Position numbers and translations under genes: made by a program. A stretch of DNA of 14,892 nt, taken from NCBI GenBank assembly GCA_015233755.1, contig JADFXA010000027.1, positions 1 through 14,892 of the forward strand. Direction: 5' to 3'. The notes beneath the pieces are model-generated. The model was not told the DNA's origin. It saw only the letters and a program-made list of their open reading frames with translations, and searched no databases. Shown here piece after piece: positions 13,641 through 14,892 of this stretch. Source of the DNA: Desulfamplus sp. (lineage in GTDB: Bacteria > Desulfobacterota > Desulfobacteria > Desulfobacterales > Desulfobacteraceae). Each line of letters opens with the position of its first letter. Position 1 is the stretch's first letter.

Positions 13641-14879
13641 CTATTTAGTGTCATACAGTTCCTGCTCTTGCGGGAACACGGGTAGATAACGGTATGCTAA
13701 AGAAATAAGAATAACACCATAAGCTACAGGAAGAATTGTTGTTGCAATCTCCTGCCAACTTGGCACATACAATGCCCATGTATCGAAACTCATTACAGGT
13801 ACAGCCATAACTTGAAGCACCATTACCCAACGATTCAAACAGACACCAAAAACGCCAAGGACAATGGCTACAAGCAGAAGTTTGTTATTTTCTCTATATT
13901 TTTGTACAGTAAGAAGGACTGCTGGTACAATACCACCCAAAACAATTTCTGCAAAAAGTATCCATATACCGTAAAATGAATTATTTGAATAAAAATCCAT
14001 CAAAGAAAATCCCATATCAGGGGCAGTAACAAAAGCCCAATATATAGTATCAATAATCTTTGCGATAATATATGTGGTTATCATCCAGCCTGAAATTTTT
14101 GCAAGAATATAGACAACATTATCTTTGACCAACTTTTTACGAGTAATTCCCTCAAACATTTTTGTAACCATCAAGGTAAAACAAGGCCCATAAGCTGCTG
14201 CTGACCATGTAAAGAGAAAGAAAGTCCATGGCCAAACAAGTAAGCCTTCTCTGTATGCAAATGGGCGACCATAAAGAACGCCAGCAACACCACCAAGAGA
14301 ACCTTGATGGAAGCATGAGAGAAATGCTCCAGTTGCAGCAAAAACTGCCATTACACCGTGCATATTATGGCTTAAATTATGAAAAAAAGGAACTTTATCA
14401 ATTTGACGATTTTCAAGGATAAGTGGAATAAACTCAATAGTAAGAACGCTGAAATATAAAGATAGACAAAATGCAACTTCAGTTAGCATAGAGTGAACAT
14501 TTGCATGCCAAAATATAAACCAGCCTCTAAGTGGCTGACCAATGTCAATGGCAAGAATCAATAAAGCCGAGCTGTAGCATATAAATCCAATAACAACAGC
14601 AAGGTTTATAATGTTTTTAAGTTCGTCAATGCCAAATACATATTTGAGAAGCCCTGTAAAAAAAGCACCTCCTCCAATGGCAATAACAGCAAGGTCAGCC
14701 CATATCCAGAGGGCAAAACCATAATAATCGTTCATGTTGGTCTGGTTTAGCCCTTTAAGCCAGCACAGCCCCATGGCATAAACGCCCCACATAAGAACAG
14801 CGCCTACTATCGCAATACCTGTTGCAAAGACAGGAAACGGACAGCGTTTTGCTCCTTTGGGAATTAATGCAGAATCCAT
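13641..14879 (-). CDS. qrcD: Menaquinone reductase Qrc, NrfD-type membrane subunit
   Basis: An integral inner-membrane subunit of the periplasm-facing Qrc complex. The complex takes electrons from type I cytochrome c3 (fed by periplasmic hydrogenases and formate dehydrogenases) and reduces menaquinone. The protein has 412 residues with about ten membrane spans, the NrfD/PsrC layout. Stretches such as LKGLNQTNMNDYYGFALWIW, AIDIGQPLRGWF, FWHANVHSMLTE and FLSCFHQGSLGG closely resemble Desulfovibrio QrcD as I remember it. The conserved acidic and His residues in the early spans (Asp in ALWIWADLAVIA, His and Glu in HSMLTE) are in the quinone-site and proton-path region of the family. GGAG at 14889-14892, 9 nt before the ATG, is the ribosome binding site. 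qrcABC should lie immediately upstream, beyond the window. A different NrfD-type complex is the main alternative, but less likely. Confidence 0.88.
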   Translation of the reverse strand: MDSALIPKGAKRCPFPVFATGIAIVGAVLMWGVYAMGLCWLKGLNQTNMNDYYGFALWIWADLAVIAIGGGAFFTGLLKYVFGIDELKNIINLAVVIGFICYSSALLILAIDIGQPLRGWFIFWHANVHSMLTEVAFCLSLYFSVLTIEFIPLILENRQIDKVPFFHNLSHNMHGVMAVFAATGAFLSCFHQGSLGGVAGVLYGRPFAYREGLLVWPWTFFLFTWSAAAYGPCFTLMVTKMFEGITRKKLVKDNVVYILAKISGWMITTYIIAKIIDTIYWAFVTAPDMGFSLMDFYSNNSFYGIWILFAEIVLGGIVPAVLLTVQKYRENNKLLLVAIVLGVFGVCLNRWVMVLQVMAVPVMSFDTWALYVPSWQEIATTILPVAYGVILISLAYRYLPVFPQEQELYDTK

Positions 14880-14892
14880 ATTATATTACTCC

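Overview
The window reads as low-GC chromosomal DNA from a sulfate-reducing member of the Desulfobacterota (old Deltaproteobacteria), probably Desulfobacterales-like. The main taxonomic clue is the gene at the right edge, a close match to QrcD, the NrfD-type membrane subunit of the Qrc menaquinone reductase typical of sulfate reducers. The taxon is inferred from protein resemblance and base composition, not from a marker gene. No mobile element, tRNA, rRNA, CRISPR array or defence system is visible.

Left half, plus strand (1-7586): a 5'-truncated argS, a membrane-anchored SPOR-domain protein starting 2 nt after it, gatC and gatA (two of three subunits of the tRNA-dependent amidotransferase; gatB is not here), a 63-68 residue protein of unknown function, mutL (nicking-endonuclease type), and a TetR/AcrR-family regulator. 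This is a translation-fidelity and DNA-repair block.

Right half, minus strand (14892 down to 7755): the end of a qrc operon (qrcD plus a small His/Cys-tailed single-span membrane protein), a strong bidirectional terminator, an AT-rich 490-nt regulatory gap, and a complete branched-chain amino-acid type ABC importer. The importer genes are ordered livG-livK-livH-livM-livF in the direction of transcription, so one ATPase leads the operon and the other ends it. tetR and livF converge across a hairpin.

In function, Qrc passes electrons from periplasmic cytochrome c3 to menaquinone. The Liv system imports branched-chain amino acids or related compounds through a periplasmic binding protein (LivK), two permeases (LivH, LivM) and two ATPases (LivG, LivF).

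I see no clear undescribed multi-gene system. The points most worth a second look are the small metal-tail protein next to qrcD, a perfect 17-bp hairpin in front of it, hairpins without U-tracts in most intergenic gaps, and Asn/Ser-rich loop insertions in several housekeeping enzymes.
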